Assembly: GCA_005502925.1 (NCBI GenBank) | Contig: SCPD01000002.1 | Span: 124,001 to 188,000, forward strand | Reading direction: 5' to 3' | Length of the DNA stretch: 64,000 bases | Source: Rhizobiales bacterium Y(2018) | GTDB taxonomy: Bacteria > Pseudomonadota > Alphaproteobacteria > Rhizobiales > Aestuariivirgaceae | Shown here: positions 39,464 to 47,919 of the stretch, piece after piece | How the letters are laid out: each line of letters begins with the position of its first letter | Position numbering within the stretch: the stretch's first letter is position 1 | The notes under the pieces: model-generated | Seen by the model: only the letters and a program-made list of their open reading frames with translations | Databases searched by the model: none | What the model was told of the DNA's origin: nothing | Made by a program: the position numbers and the translations under genes

Positions 39464-39528
39464 ATCCATCTCTGTTCATCGGGCAGCGGAGCCGCTAGAT
39501 ACCCCCCATTCAATCGAGTGAGGTTTCT

Positions 39529-40242
39529 ATGCGGCCGTCCGGGCGAAAGCCCCATGAATTGCGCAAGGTGAGTTTCGAGCGTGGCTTTTCCAAACATGCG
39601 GAAGGCTCCTGCCTCGTCCGCTTCGGCGACACCCATGTGATGTGCCTCGCCACCGTCGAGGAAAAAGTTCCGCCATGGCTGAAAGGCGCCGGCAAAGGCT
39701 GGGTTACGGCCGAGTATGGCATGCTGCCGCGTGCCACTGGCGATCGCATGCGGCGCGAGGCGGCGCAGGGCAAGCAGTCGGGCCGCACCCAGGAGATCCA
39801 GCGCCTGATCGGGCGCTCGCTCCGGGCCGTGGTCGATCTCGTGGGCCTCGGCGAAAAGCAGATCACGCTCGATTGCGATGTCATCCAGGCCGATGGCGGC
39901 ACCCGCACCGCCGCCATCACCGGCAGCTGGATCGCGCTCCATGATGCGCTCAAATGGATGGAAGCCCGTGAGATGTTCGCCAGGAATCCCTTGCGCGATC
40001 ATGTCGCCGCCATTTCCTGTGGCATCCACAATGGCGAGGTCGTGGCCGATCTCGATTACGACGAGGATTCGAGCGCCGAGACGGATGCGAATTTCGTCAT
40101 GACCGGCAAAGGCGGCATCGTCGAGATCCAGGGCACGGCGGAAGGTGAGCCCTTCTCGCAGGAGCGTTTCCTCGAATTGCTGAGCCTCGCGCAAAAAAGC
40201 ATCGGCGAATTGGTGGAGCTGCAGAAGAAGGCCATCGCATGA
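39529..40242 (+). CDS. rph: Ribonuclease PH
   Basis: This 237-aa phosphorolytic 3'-5' exoribonuclease trims tRNA 3' ends. It opens with [19 protein letters not shown] and includes [16 protein letters not shown] and the phosphate-site RxxR region [16 protein letters not shown], all characteristic. It overlaps the next gene (VOC-RdgB fusion) by 4 bases. rph-rdgB-hemW is a conserved alphaproteobacterial order. Confidence 0.97.
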   Translation: MRPSGRKPHELRKVSFERGFSKHAEGSCLVRFGDTHVMCLATVEEKVPPWLKGAGKGWVTAEYGMLPRATGDRMRREAAQGKQSGRTQEIQRLIGRSLRAVVDLVGLGEKQITLDCDVIQADGGTRTAAITGSWIALHDALKWMEAREMFARNPLRDHVAAISCGIHNGEVVADLDYDEDSSAETDANFVMTGKGGIVEIQGTAEGEPFSQERFLELLSLAQKSIGELVELQKKAIA

Positions 40243-41249
40243 GAGCCAAGGCGATCCTCGAGACCATTCTTTATGGCGAGGACATCGCCGCGATGCGCCG
40301 CTTCTATGAAGATGTGATCGGGCTCGGGGTGCGCCGTGAGCTCGGGGACCAGTTCGTCTTCTTCCACTGCGGCGAAAGCATGCTGCTGATCTTCAATCCG
40401 GTGACGTCGGCGGTGAAGCCCAAATCCTTCACCTCCGCACCGCCGCATGGCGCCACGGGCGCAGGCCATGTCTGCTTCTCCGCCACGGCGGAAGAGCTCG
40501 ACGGCTGGCGCAGGCATCTGAGCAAACATGGCGTCGCGCTCGAAGCCGATTTCGAATGGCCGGGCGGCGGCCATTCGATCTATTGCCGTGATCCCGCCGG
40601 CAATTCAGTCGAATTCGCCGAGCCGCGTATCTGGGGCCTGCCGAGACGATCGCTGCGCAATCAGAAGCTCGTCGTCGCCTCGCATAATCCGGGCAAGATC
40701 AAGGAGATCAATGAGCTTCTCGGGCCCTATGGCGTCGAGGCGATCTCCGCCGGTAGCTTAGGGCTGCCCGAACCGGAGGAGACGGGCACGACCTTCGAAG
40801 CGAATGCACTGCTCAAATCGGAAGCCGCCGCGCAAGGGGCGGCGCTGATCGCGCTCGCCGATGATTCGGGCCTTTGTGTCGAGGCGCTCGACGGCGATCC
40901 CGGCATCTATTCGGCGCGCTGGGCCGGTCCTTCCAAAGACTTTGCGCTTGCCATGCGTAATGTCGAAGAGAAATTGCAGGCGCTCGGCGCCACCACGCCC
41001 GAAATGCGGCGCGCTTATTTCGTGAGTGTGCTGTCGGTCGCCTGGCCCGACGGCCATGTCGAGAATTTCGAGGGCCGTGTCCATGGCACGCTGGTCTGGC
41101 CGCCGCGCGGCAAACGCGGTTTCGGTTATGACCCGATGTTCCTGCCCGATGGCCGCAGCGAAACCTTTGGTGAAATGGATCCCGACGCCAAGCACGAGAT
41201 CTCGCATCGCGCCGTGGCTTTCCGGAAGTTGGTCGATGCGCTCTTCTGA
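40239..41249 (+). CDS. rdgB: Fusion protein: VOC/glyoxalase domain + RdgB (non-canonical purine NTP pyrophosphatase)
   Basis: One 336-aa frame encodes two domains. Residues 1-130 are a vicinal-oxygen-chelate (glyoxalase/bleomycin-resistance) domain ([17 protein letters not shown] ... [19 protein letters not shown]). After a short linker, residues 141-336 are a complete RdgB/HAM1 enzyme with [14 protein letters not shown], the catalytic [13 protein letters not shown] and the C-terminal EISHRAVAF, which hydrolyses ITP, XTP and their deoxy forms. No start codon with a ribosome site lies between them. RdgB is normally separate in this rph-rdgB-hemW cluster; the fusion suggests an added small-molecule or metal-binding function. 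Confidence 0.88.
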   Translation: MRAKAILETILYGEDIAAMRRFYEDVIGLGVRRELGDQFVFFHCGESMLLIFNPVTSAVKPKSFTSAPPHGATGAGHVCFSATAEELDGWRRHLSKHGVALEADFEWPGGGHSIYCRDPAGNSVEFAEPRIWGLPRRSLRNQKLVVASHNPGKIKEINELLGPYGVEAISAGSLGLPEPEETGTTFEANALLKSEAAAQGAALIALADDSGLCVEALDGDPGIYSARWAGPSKDFALAMRNVEEKLQALGATTPEMRRAYFVSVLSVAWPDGHVENFEGRVHGTLVWPPRGKRGFGYDPMFLPDGRSETFGEMDPDAKHEISHRAVAFRKLVDALF

Positions 41250-42381
41250 ACCAGGCTTCGGCATTTACGTGCATTGGCCCTTCTGCAAGGCCAAATGCCC
41301 TTATTGCGATTTCAATTCGCATGTGCGCCATGAGCCGGTCGACACGCTCTCTTTCGCCGACGCTCTGGCGCGCGAGCTTGCCTGGTTCGCCGCCCGCACG
41401 GGACGACGCGAAGTCGAAAGCATCTTCTTCGGCGGCGGCACGCCGTCGCTGATGCCGCCTCAGGCCGTGGGCCATGTGCTCGATGCGATCGCCCGTCTGT
41501 GGCCGGTTTCATCCGACGCCGAGATCACGCTCGAAGCCAATCCGACCAGCGTGGAGGCGGAGAATTTCGTCGGCTATCGCGCCGCGGGCGTCAATCGCGT
41601 CTCGGTCGGCGTGCAGGCGCTCGATGAGACGCATCTCAAAGCCTTGGGCCGCCAGCATTCGGTGGAGGAGGCGCTTGCCGCCTTCCGCCTCGCCGCGAAG
41701 GTTTTTCCGCGCGTTTCCTTCGATCTCATTTATGCCAGGCCGGGCCAGACGCTTGCCGCCTGGCGCGACGAGCTCACCCGCGCGCTTTCCGAGCAGCAGG
41801 GCCATATGTCGCTCTATCAGCTCACCATCGAGGAAGGCACGCGTTATGCCGATCTCCATCGGGCCGGCAAATTGATCGTGCCGGATGAGGATCTCGCCGC
41901 CGATCTCTATGATCTGACGCAGGAGCTTACCGCCAAAGCCGGCCTCAACGCCTATGAGGTCTCGAACCATGCGCGGCCCGGGCATGAATCACGGCACAAC
42001 CTCATCTACTGGCGTTATGGCGATTATGCCGGCGCGGGGCCGGGCGCTCATAGCCGCATCACCGAAGCGGGCAAACGCCTGGCGCTGGCGACCGAGCGTC
42101 ATCCCGAGACCTGGCGTGGCCTCGTCCAGGCGAAGGAAAATGGCGTGATCGAGGAGACGGTGGTCGCGACACCTGATCAGGCGGCCGAGTATCTCTTGAT
42201 GGGCCTGCGTATCGCCGACGGTATCGACATTGCCCGCTACCGCGCCTTGAGCGGGCGCGAGCCGTCACATGTGCCGGAGCTTGCCGAAATGGGCTTGGTC
42301 AGCCGCCATGGCGACCGCCTCGTCGCGACCCAGGCCGGCCGCCGCGTGCTCAATGCGGTGATCTCGCAGCTGGCGGTCTAA
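41236..42381 (+). CDS. hemW: Radical SAM heme chaperone HemW
   Basis: This 381-aa radical-SAM protein binds heme and passes it to respiratory proteins; it is often misannotated as coproporphyrinogen oxidase. The iron-sulfur motif is Cys17-x3-Cys21-x2-Cys24 ([11 protein letters not shown]), with [10 protein letters not shown] and [10 protein letters not shown] following. The extra CxxC-like fourth cysteine of HemN is absent, as in HemW. The start at 41236 lies 14 bases inside the preceding rdgB frame, which is common for this gene pair. Confidence 0.94.
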   Translation: MRSSEPGFGIYVHWPFCKAKCPYCDFNSHVRHEPVDTLSFADALARELAWFAARTGRREVESIFFGGGTPSLMPPQAVGHVLDAIARLWPVSSDAEITLEANPTSVEAENFVGYRAAGVNRVSVGVQALDETHLKALGRQHSVEEALAAFRLAAKVFPRVSFDLIYARPGQTLAAWRDELTRALSEQQGHMSLYQLTIEEGTRYADLHRAGKLIVPDEDLAADLYDLTQELTAKAGLNAYEVSNHARPGHESRHNLIYWRYGDYAGAGPGAHSRITEAGKRLALATERHPETWRGLVQAKENGVIEETVVATPDQAAEYLLMGLRIADGIDIARYRALSGREPSHVPELAEMGLVSRHGDRLVATQAGRRVLNAVISQLAV

Positions 42382-42384
42382 GCC

Positions 42385-42427
42385 GCATCGGCCCGAAAAG
42401 TTGCAGACTTTTCGGAAAAGCCGATGC
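42385..42427. repeat. Nested-hairpin intergenic repeat
   Basis: Outer arms GCATCGGC (42385-42392) and GCCGATGC (42420-42427) and inner arms CCGAAAAGT (42393-42401) and ACTTTTCGG (42407-42415) are each perfect complements around a 5-base loop. It lies between the convergent hemW and lipoprotein genes, 4 and 9 bases from their stops, and could end both transcripts. It looks like a rhizobial dispersed palindrome. Confidence 0.75.
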
Positions 42428-42435
42428 GCATCTAA

Positions 42436-43626
42436 CTAGAATCCCGCACCGAAGCGGCTCGGCGCCTGCGCCACCACTTGCGGGCCGGACGGCGTCATTT
42501 CGAGGATCGACAGGCCGCGTTCGATGAGGCCGTTGGAGCGGAAGCGGAACAGGCCGTTCTGGCCCTGATAGCCGCCCGCATCGGTGATGGCGCCTGAGGA
42601 GAAGTCGCCCTTGCGGGCAAGCCCCGCGGCGAGGCTCACCGCGTCATAAGCGAGGCTCGCGATGCGCGGCGGGTTTCCGCCATAGACGCTCGAATATTTG
42701 CTGTCGAAACGCTGCACCATGTCGGGCGACACGCCGGCATACCAGCCGCCTTGCGCGATCGGCGTCGAGCGCGTGACCGTGTCGTCCCACAGGCCGGTGC
42801 CGAGGATCTTCACTTTTTCCGGCGTGATGCCGTTCTGCTCGAGGGCGGCGCTCAGGGAGCGCAGCGCCTCGCCGCCTTCCGGAATGAGGATCGAATCGAT
42901 GCCGCGGCTCGGATCATTGAGGTCCTGGGCAATGCGCTGCGCCGCCGCCGCGCTCGACTGGCCGCGCGCGAAGGGCTGCGACGCGGCGATCTTGACGCCG
43001 CTCGGTCCCGCCGACCGGTTGAGGGCGGCCTGGACGTTGCTGCCATATTGGGTCTGCGGATAAAGCAGCGCCAGATTGCGTTTGCCCTGGGACGCCGCGT
43101 AGCGCACCACATTCGCCACTTCCTCCTCGGGGAGGAAGCTCATGAGATAGGTGCCTTGGCCGGCGACGTTGCTTTGCGAGGAGAAGGCGATGACATTGGC
43201 GCGGCCTTGCGCGACGGTCTTCACCGCCTGCACTTCGGGCGCGAGAAGGGGCCCCAGAATGAGCTCGGCGCCTTCATTGAGGGCAGCCTGGGCGGCGGCC
43301 TTGGCCGTGCCGGCATTGCCGCCCGAATCCTTGGTGATGAGGGTGATGCCCGAGCCGCCGGTATCGGTCAAAGCGAGCTCGGCCGCCTGCTTCATGGCCT
43401 GGGCGATGCGTTTGGTCTCGCCGGGGCCCGACAGCGGCAGAAGCAGCGCCACTTTGCGCCCACTGGCGGCCTGTTTGGTCAGCTGCTGGCCTTTGACGCC
43501 CGCGTCACTGAACATATCGCCCATTTTAGAGGAGGTGCAGGCGGAGAGGACCAGGGCAACGAGGCCAATAAGAAAAATGCGCCACTGCCAAAGAGTTGCG
43601 CGAGGCGCTATTGTCGCTGCCACCAT
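42436..43626 (-). CDS. Penicillin-binding protein activator-like lipoprotein (LpoA/type 1 periplasmic binding fold)
   Basis: This 396-aa lipoprotein has an N-terminal signal with lipobox LSAC, lipidated Cys30. The rest is a type 1 periplasmic-binding fold: RKVALLLPLSGPGETKRIAQAMKQAAELAL, LGPLLAPEVQAV, RNLALLYPQTQYG. This combination is annotated as penicillin-binding protein activator in alphaproteobacteria, by analogy with the C-domain of LpoA, and less likely as a branched-chain amino-acid binding protein. The start is the Met at 43624-43626, 20 bases from the divergent rsmI start, the usual arrangement. Confidence 0.85.
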   Translation of the reverse strand: MVAATIAPRATLWQWRIFLIGLVALVLSACTSSKMGDMFSDAGVKGQQLTKQAASGRKVALLLPLSGPGETKRIAQAMKQAAELALTDTGGSGITLITKDSGGNAGTAKAAAQAALNEGAELILGPLLAPEVQAVKTVAQGRANVIAFSSQSNVAGQGTYLMSFLPEEEVANVVRYAASQGKRNLALLYPQTQYGSNVQAALNRSAGPSGVKIAASQPFARGQSSAAAAQRIAQDLNDPSRGIDSILIPEGGEALRSLSAALEQNGITPEKVKILGTGLWDDTVTRSTPIAQGGWYAGVSPDMVQRFDSKYSSVYGGNPPRIASLAYDAVSLAAGLARKGDFSSGAITDAGGYQGQNGLFRFRSNGLIERGLSILEMTPSGPQVVAQAPSRFGAGF

Positions 43627-43646
43627 AGATCCACTCAGTCCGTTCA

Positions 43647-44570
43647 ATGTCCCCAACTCCACCTGTTCCCACGAAATCCCCGTCCGGCCGTCGCTATACC
43701 ATAAAGGGGGTCGTTTTCGAGGCGGAAAGCCTGGCGCCCGGCCTTTACGTCACCGCCACGCCGATAGGTCATCTTGCCGATATATCGTTAAGGGCGGTTA
43801 ACGCCCTGGCGGCGGCCGACGAGATTCTATGCGAGGACACGCGGGTCACCGGAAAGTTGCTCCATCGCTACGGTATTAATGCCAAGCTGCTTCCCTATCA
43901 TGATCACAATGCGGCGAAACTGCGGCCCCGCATTCTAAGCGATCTGCAGGCGGGGAAAAGCCTGGTTCTGGTGAGCGATGCGGGGACCCCCCTGGTGTCG
44001 GATCCGGGCTACAAGCTCGGCCGCGCGGTCATCGAGGCGGGGCTGCCGCTGCATGTCATTCCGGGGGCTTCGGCGCCTCTGGCGGCCCTCACTCTGTCGG
44101 GACTCCCGTCCGACCGCTTCATGTTCTGCGGTTTCCTCCCCGAGAAGCAGGGCGAGCGCCGGCGTGTGCTGGACAGCCTCAAGAAAGTGCCGGCCACCCT
44201 CATCTTCTTCGAAAGCGCGCGCCGCATCACCGCTTCTCTGGCCGATATCGCCGAGGTCCTGGGCCCGCGTGACGTGGCGGTGACCCGCGAGCTCACCAAG
44301 CTTTTCGAGGAAGCGATCCGGGGCGACGCCGCGGTGGTCCAGGCCGAGCTTGCCGGGCGGGAGACGATCAAGGGCGAGATCACGCTCGTGGTGTCGCCGC
44401 CGGGCGACGAGGCGCCGCCGGCGCAGGACGAGATCGATGAGGCCTTGCGCGAGGCCACCCGCTCGATGCCCGCCAGCAAGGCCGCTGCCGAGGTCGCGCA
44501 TCGTTTCGGCCTGCCCAAGAAGGAGCTCTATGCCCGCCTCCTCGCCCTCAAAGACCCGACGGCGCAATGA
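43647..44570 (+). CDS. rsmI: 16S rRNA (cytidine-2'-O-)-methyltransferase
   Basis: This 307-aa tetrapyrrole-methylase-fold enzyme methylates C1402 of 16S rRNA using SAM. Signature segments: GLYVTATPIGHLADIS, EDTRVTGKLLHRYG, VSDAGTPLVSDPG and the C-terminal [12 protein letters not shown]. It is divergent from the PBP-activator lipoprotein and overlaps yraN by 41 bases, a conserved rsmI-yraN-gshB order. Confidence 0.96.
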   Translation: MSPTPPVPTKSPSGRRYTIKGVVFEAESLAPGLYVTATPIGHLADISLRAVNALAAADEILCEDTRVTGKLLHRYGINAKLLPYHDHNAAKLRPRILSDLQAGKSLVLVSDAGTPLVSDPGYKLGRAVIEAGLPLHVIPGASAPLAALTLSGLPSDRFMFCGFLPEKQGERRRVLDSLKKVPATLIFFESARRITASLADIAEVLGPRDVAVTRELTKLFEEAIRGDAAVVQAELAGRETIKGEITLVVSPPGDEAPPAQDEIDEALREATRSMPASKAAAEVAHRFGLPKKELYARLLALKDPTAQ

Positions 44571-44910
44571 GCGCCGCGGCCGCTGGGCCGAGGCGGTCGC
44601 CGAAGCGAGCCTGCGTCTCAAGGGCTATCGGCTCCTGGCGCGCCGTTTCAAGGCGGGACCGGGCGAGGTCGATCTCATCATGCGCAAAGGCGAGGTGACC
44701 GCCTTCATCGAGGTGAAGATCAGGGCCGATGCCGACCGCGCCGTCGAGGCGGTGACCAATTATCAATCGCGCCGTATCGCCGCCGCTTCGCGCATCTGGA
44801 TGGCGCGTGACCCCAAGGCGGCGCTTGGAATCTGCCGCTTTGACATCGTCGCGGTCTCCCCCTACCAGTGGCCGCGACACATCCCCAATGCGTTCATCGT
44901 GGAAGACTGA
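44530..44910 (+). CDS. yraN: YraN/UPF0102 family nuclease-like protein
   Basis: This 126-aa protein of the UPF0102 family has a restriction-endonuclease-like core: [18 protein letters not shown] and AFIEVKIR carry the acidic and lysine residues of a PD-(D/E)xK site. No firm function is known; it is often next to rsmI. The start is the Met at 44530, inside the end of rsmI; a further upstream start would extend into sequence with no similarity. gshB starts two bases after its stop. Confidence 0.88.
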   Translation: MPASSPSKTRRRNERRGRWAEAVAEASLRLKGYRLLARRFKAGPGEVDLIMRKGEVTAFIEVKIRADADRAVEAVTNYQSRRIAAASRIWMARDPKAALGICRFDIVAVSPYQWPRHIPNAFIVED

Positions 44911-44911
44911 A

Positions 44912-45856
44912 ATGAAGCTTCGTGTTGCCGTGCAGATGGATCCGATCGAGAGCATCAACATAACGGGCGACTCGACCTTCGCCATCATGCTCGAGGCGCA
45001 ATCACGCGGCCACGATCTTTTCTATTACCAACCCAAGGGCCTGGCGCTGAAGGGCAACACGCTCTTCGCCACCGCCCATCCGGTCACGGTGCGCGACGAG
45101 AAGGGCAATCATTTCACGCTGGGCAAGGAGGAGCGCGTCGATCTGGGCCGCTTCGACGTGGTGCATATGCGCCAGGATCCGCCCTTCGACATGAACTACA
45201 TCACCATCACCCATATGCTGGAGCAGATCCATCCCAGGACCCTGGTGGTGAACGACCCACGCGAAGTGCGTAACGCGCCGGAGAAGCTTTATGTGATGCA
45301 GTATGGCGACCTGATGCCGCCGACCCTCATCACCCGCGATCCGAAGGAGCTGCAGGCCTTCCGCGTCGAGCATGGCGAGATCATCCTGAAGCCGCTCTAC
45401 GGCAATGGCGGCGCCGGCATTTTCCGCCTCGGCGGCGAGGATCAGAATTTCGGCGCGCTGGTCGAGCTCTTCACCCAGAGCTTCCGCGAGCCCTTCATCG
45501 CCCAGCGTTATCTGCCCGAGGTGCGCAAAGGCGACAAGCGCATCATCCTCGTCGACGGCGAATTCGCCGGCGCCATCAACCGCGTGCCGGCGGCGAACGA
45601 AAACCGCTCCAACATGCATGTGGGTGGGCGCCCCGAGCCGACCGAGCTGACCAGGCGCGAGCGCGAGATCTGCGAAAGGCTGGGACCGGATCTGAAGGCC
45701 AAGGGCCTCATCTTCGTCGGCATCGACGTGATCGGCGACTGGCTGACCGAGATCAACGTCACCTCGCCGACCGGCATCCGCGAAGTGAAGCGTTTCGGCG
45801 GCGCCGATATCGCCGCGCTGATCTGGGATGCGATCGAGCGCAAGCGGAAGCCCTGA
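44912..45856 (+). CDS. gshB: Glutathione synthetase
   Basis: This 314-aa ATP-grasp enzyme joins gamma-glutamylcysteine and glycine. It starts [17 protein letters not shown], with [15 protein letters not shown], the ATP-grasp segment [16 protein letters not shown] and the C-terminal [13 protein letters not shown]. It follows yraN almost directly. Glutathione made here would serve the GST and GFA-type proteins found about 10 kb away. Confidence 0.97.
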   Translation: MKLRVAVQMDPIESINITGDSTFAIMLEAQSRGHDLFYYQPKGLALKGNTLFATAHPVTVRDEKGNHFTLGKEERVDLGRFDVVHMRQDPPFDMNYITITHMLEQIHPRTLVVNDPREVRNAPEKLYVMQYGDLMPPTLITRDPKELQAFRVEHGEIILKPLYGNGGAGIFRLGGEDQNFGALVELFTQSFREPFIAQRYLPEVRKGDKRIILVDGEFAGAINRVPAANENRSNMHVGGRPEPTELTRREREICERLGPDLKAKGLIFVGIDVIGDWLTEINVTSPTGIREVKRFGGADIAALIWDAIERKRKP

Positions 45857-45870
45857 ACCCGATCGGGACA

Positions 45871-46359
45871 ATGATCGTCATCTGCCTCAATGGCCCGATC
45901 AATGCGGGCAAGAGCACGATCGGCCGCGTTCTGGCCGGCATGCTGCCCGATGCCGAATTCATCGAAGGCGACGATCACGGCATTCCGGAGGGCGTGCCCT
46001 TCCAAGAGATGATTGAGCGGGCGACGGCGTGGCTGGCCGGGCGCATCGGCGAGACGCAGCGCTCCTTCCTCGTCATCGCTTATCCGCTGCGGCCCGAGGA
46101 TTTCATCCTCCTGCGGGAGGCATGCGCGAAACGCGGCGCCCGGCTTATCGTCGTGACGCTGGCGCCGCCGATGGAGCTGGTTCTCAAGGATCGCGGCACC
46201 CGCAAGCTGGACGACGAGGAGCGCTCCCGCATCCGCGAGATGTATGAGGAAGGTTATGCCGGCCGCGACTTCAGCGACCTGGTTATCACGGATATCGACA
46301 GCCCGGACGTCATGGCGCGGCGGATCAGAATGAAAGTCATGCCTCCAGACGCTGCATGA
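45871..46359 (+). CDS. Small P-loop kinase-like protein
   Basis: This 162-aa protein has Walker A GPINAGKST (about residues 8-16) at the start of a nucleoside-kinase-like fold, a DD pair after the second strand (IEGDDHG) and a lid-like arginine region (KDRGTRKLDDEERSRIREMYEEGY). It resembles small-molecule kinases such as shikimate, gluconate or chloramphenicol phosphotransferases, but the substrate is unknown. It is 14 bases after gshB and overlaps the convergent hydrolase gene by 23 bases. Confidence 0.75.
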   Translation: MIVICLNGPINAGKSTIGRVLAGMLPDAEFIEGDDHGIPEGVPFQEMIERATAWLAGRIGETQRSFLVIAYPLRPEDFILLREACAKRGARLIVVTLAPPMELVLKDRGTRKLDDEERSRIREMYEEGYAGRDFSDLVITDIDSPDVMARRIRMKVMPPDAA

Positions 46360-47092
46360 AGGCGTCGAGATGCTTGCGCCACAGGAGTGGCTTGAAGAGA
46401 AGGCCGTGACCCATCGGCGCCGCGATGAAGGTGCCGCTTCCACCCGCCGCCATATAGCCATCGAAATTCCGGCGGCAGTGGGCGATGCGGTAATACTGAT
46501 CGTAGCTGCCATGCAGCCAGAGTGTCGGCGCTTTGGTGGCGGCGCCTCGTTTGAAGAGCAGCGGATTGACGGTCTCATGCGAGGGGCAGGCTTTTCCGAG
46601 CCAACCGCCATTGAAATTGACGGCGCCGGTAAAACTTCCCGGGCGCATGCCCGCATAGGCGATCGACAAGATGCCGCCGCGCGAAGCGCCGCCGATGGCG
46701 ATGCGCCGTAAATCGACATCGTTGCGGGTCTTGAGATGGGCCATGACGGCATCGATGTCGGCGACGGCTCTCTCGAAGCCCGCGATCGTGATGTCGGGCT
46801 GGCAGGAATAGCCGCTGCCATCGGCGGCGAGGCCTTCGCCATAGGTGCCCTCTGACCCGCCGCGGCCGCGACGCTGCGGAAAAATGACCATCCAGCCGCG
46901 CTGTGTGAAATAATCCTGCATGTGTGGCGGGCACCATCGCCGCGAATACACGGCCTTGTTGATTCCGCGTCCGGTCGAGCCGTGATTGAAGATGATGGTG
47001 GGGACGGGATCATTGGTTGGCGGGCGCGCCACCATGAGTTTCAGTCTTACGTTCGGTTCGGGCGAGGGGATGAAGATGTGCGATGCGGGCAT
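46337..47092 (-). CDS. Alpha/beta hydrolase (dienelactone hydrolase / prolyl oligopeptidase-like)
   Basis: This 251-aa alpha/beta hydrolase has a predicted catalytic triad of Ser137 in GGASRGG, Asp198 in HGSYDQYY and His229 in PMGHGLL. The FNHGSTGRG loop after strand 3 forms the oxyanion hole. No signal peptide is evident, so it is probably cytoplasmic. It could be an esterase, dienelactone hydrolase or peptidase; the natural substrate is not inferable. Confidence 0.82.
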   Translation of the reverse strand: MPASHIFIPSPEPNVRLKLMVARPPTNDPVPTIIFNHGSTGRGINKAVYSRRWCPPHMQDYFTQRGWMVIFPQRRGRGGSEGTYGEGLAADGSGYSCQPDITIAGFERAVADIDAVMAHLKTRNDVDLRRIAIGGASRGGILSIAYAGMRPGSFTGAVNFNGGWLGKACPSHETVNPLLFKRGAATKAPTLWLHGSYDQYYRIAHCRRNFDGYMAAGGSGTFIAAPMGHGLLFKPLLWRKHLDAFMQRLEA

Positions 47093-47139
47093 GCGCGCAC
47101 TATAGACATCTCATTTCCAAATATAAGCAGGGGATGACA

Positions 47140-47430
47140 CTAAGCCAACTTCACCGACAGACTTTTCCCGACCGCTGTCGCGGCCTTGACCAGAGTGTCC
47201 AACTGCACGCGGTCATTGTCGGGATCGAGCAGCCTCCCAAGCTGAGTGGCGCTCGTTTTCATGCGCCGCGCCATTTCGGATTTGGATATCTTCTGCACGG
47301 TCATTTCATGAGCGATCTGGAGCGCAATGGTCCGTTTGATGGCGGTCGCGGTGACCTCTTCGTAGATGCCTTCATCCTGCAGAAAACTCTCGAAGCTTTC
47401 GCCGATATGCGGGTTCCTAGTCTTTTTCAT
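47140..47430 (-). CDS. XRE-family antitoxin (HigA-like)
   Basis: This 96-aa protein has a C-terminal helix-turn-helix of the XRE type (KISKSEMARRMKTSATQLGRLLD, about residues 47-69) and an N-terminal acidic arm (GESFESFLQDEGIYEEV) likely to contact the toxin. It is second in the operon, overlapping the toxin gene by 14 bases, the toxin-first order typical of higBA. Neutralisation and autoregulation are inferred from the family. Confidence 0.85.
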   Translation of the reverse strand: MKKTRNPHIGESFESFLQDEGIYEEVTATAIKRTIALQIAHEMTVQKISKSEMARRMKTSATQLGRLLDPDNDRVQLDTLVKAATAVGKSLSVKLA

Positions 47431-47785
47431 AGCGCTGCACCTCCTTCAGGCGAGCCGATGCCAGTTTGAGTTCTTTGTCCGGCATCTTCTGTGTCTTCTT
47501 CACGAAGCCATGCAGAAGCACCATTTGATTGTCGGCCAAGACGAAGAATATGCGGGCGATCCGTCCTGACGAGATGCTGGATCGAATTTCATAGAGACCT
47601 TTCACATTCTTTATCGGGGAGCATTTGGGCATCCCGACCGGCCAACAAAACTCCAGCGTCGCTATGTCCTCACCAATGCTCTTCCGGTCCTCGGGCGCCA
47701 GCTCCATGAGCCATTCGCGCACCGGCCGCTTTCCGGTGCTTGAAGCATAAAAGGCCGCCTGCAGAATCTTCGTGGGCCGGCTCAT
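47417..47785 (-). CDS. RelE/HigB-superfamily toxin (phage Gp49-like)
   Basis: This 122-aa protein is of the Gp49-like/DUF891 branch of RelE-type mRNA interferases: VREWLMELAPEDRKSIGEDIATLEF, GLYEIRSSISSGRIARIFFVL and LLHGFVKKTQKMPDKELKLA match the family pattern, including the basic residues needed for ribosome-dependent mRNA cleavage. It is first in the operon, behind a repeated operator at 47794-47817. The gene is intact. Confidence 0.88.
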   Translation of the reverse strand: MSRPTKILQAAFYASSTGKRPVREWLMELAPEDRKSIGEDIATLEFCWPVGMPKCSPIKNVKGLYEIRSSISSGRIARIFFVLADNQMVLLHGFVKKTQKMPDKELKLASARLKEVQRYEKD

Positions 47786-47793
47786 CTTTAGTA

Positions 47794-47817
47794 CCTTTTA
47801 CGGTATACCTTATACGG
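47794..47817. promoter_or_regulatory. Operator of the higBA-type operon
   Basis: Two near-identical 10-mers, CCTTTTACGG (47794-47803) and CCTTATACGG (47808-47817), are repeated with a 14-base period, and the 8-bp palindrome GGTATACC (47802-47809) joins them. The site is 9-32 bases upstream of the toxin start, where the XRE antitoxin would be expected to bind. Confidence 0.6.
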
Positions 47818-47865
47818 AAAGAATGCAAATCCATTCGAGGCCATAGGTACGTTCTCTTAATGTTC

Positions 47866-47894
47866 TTGAACTTTGTAGCAGGCCGGTTTACGTT
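47866..47894 (+). promoter_or_regulatory. Sigma70-type promoter of comM
   Basis: TTGAAC (47866-47871), a 17-base spacer and TACGTT (47889-47894), with initiation expected about 20 bases before the comM ATG at 47920. It is divergent from the toxin-antitoxin promoter. Confidence 0.55.
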
Positions 47895-47919
47895 GTGAAA
47901 GTGCAATAGAGGGGCCTTC

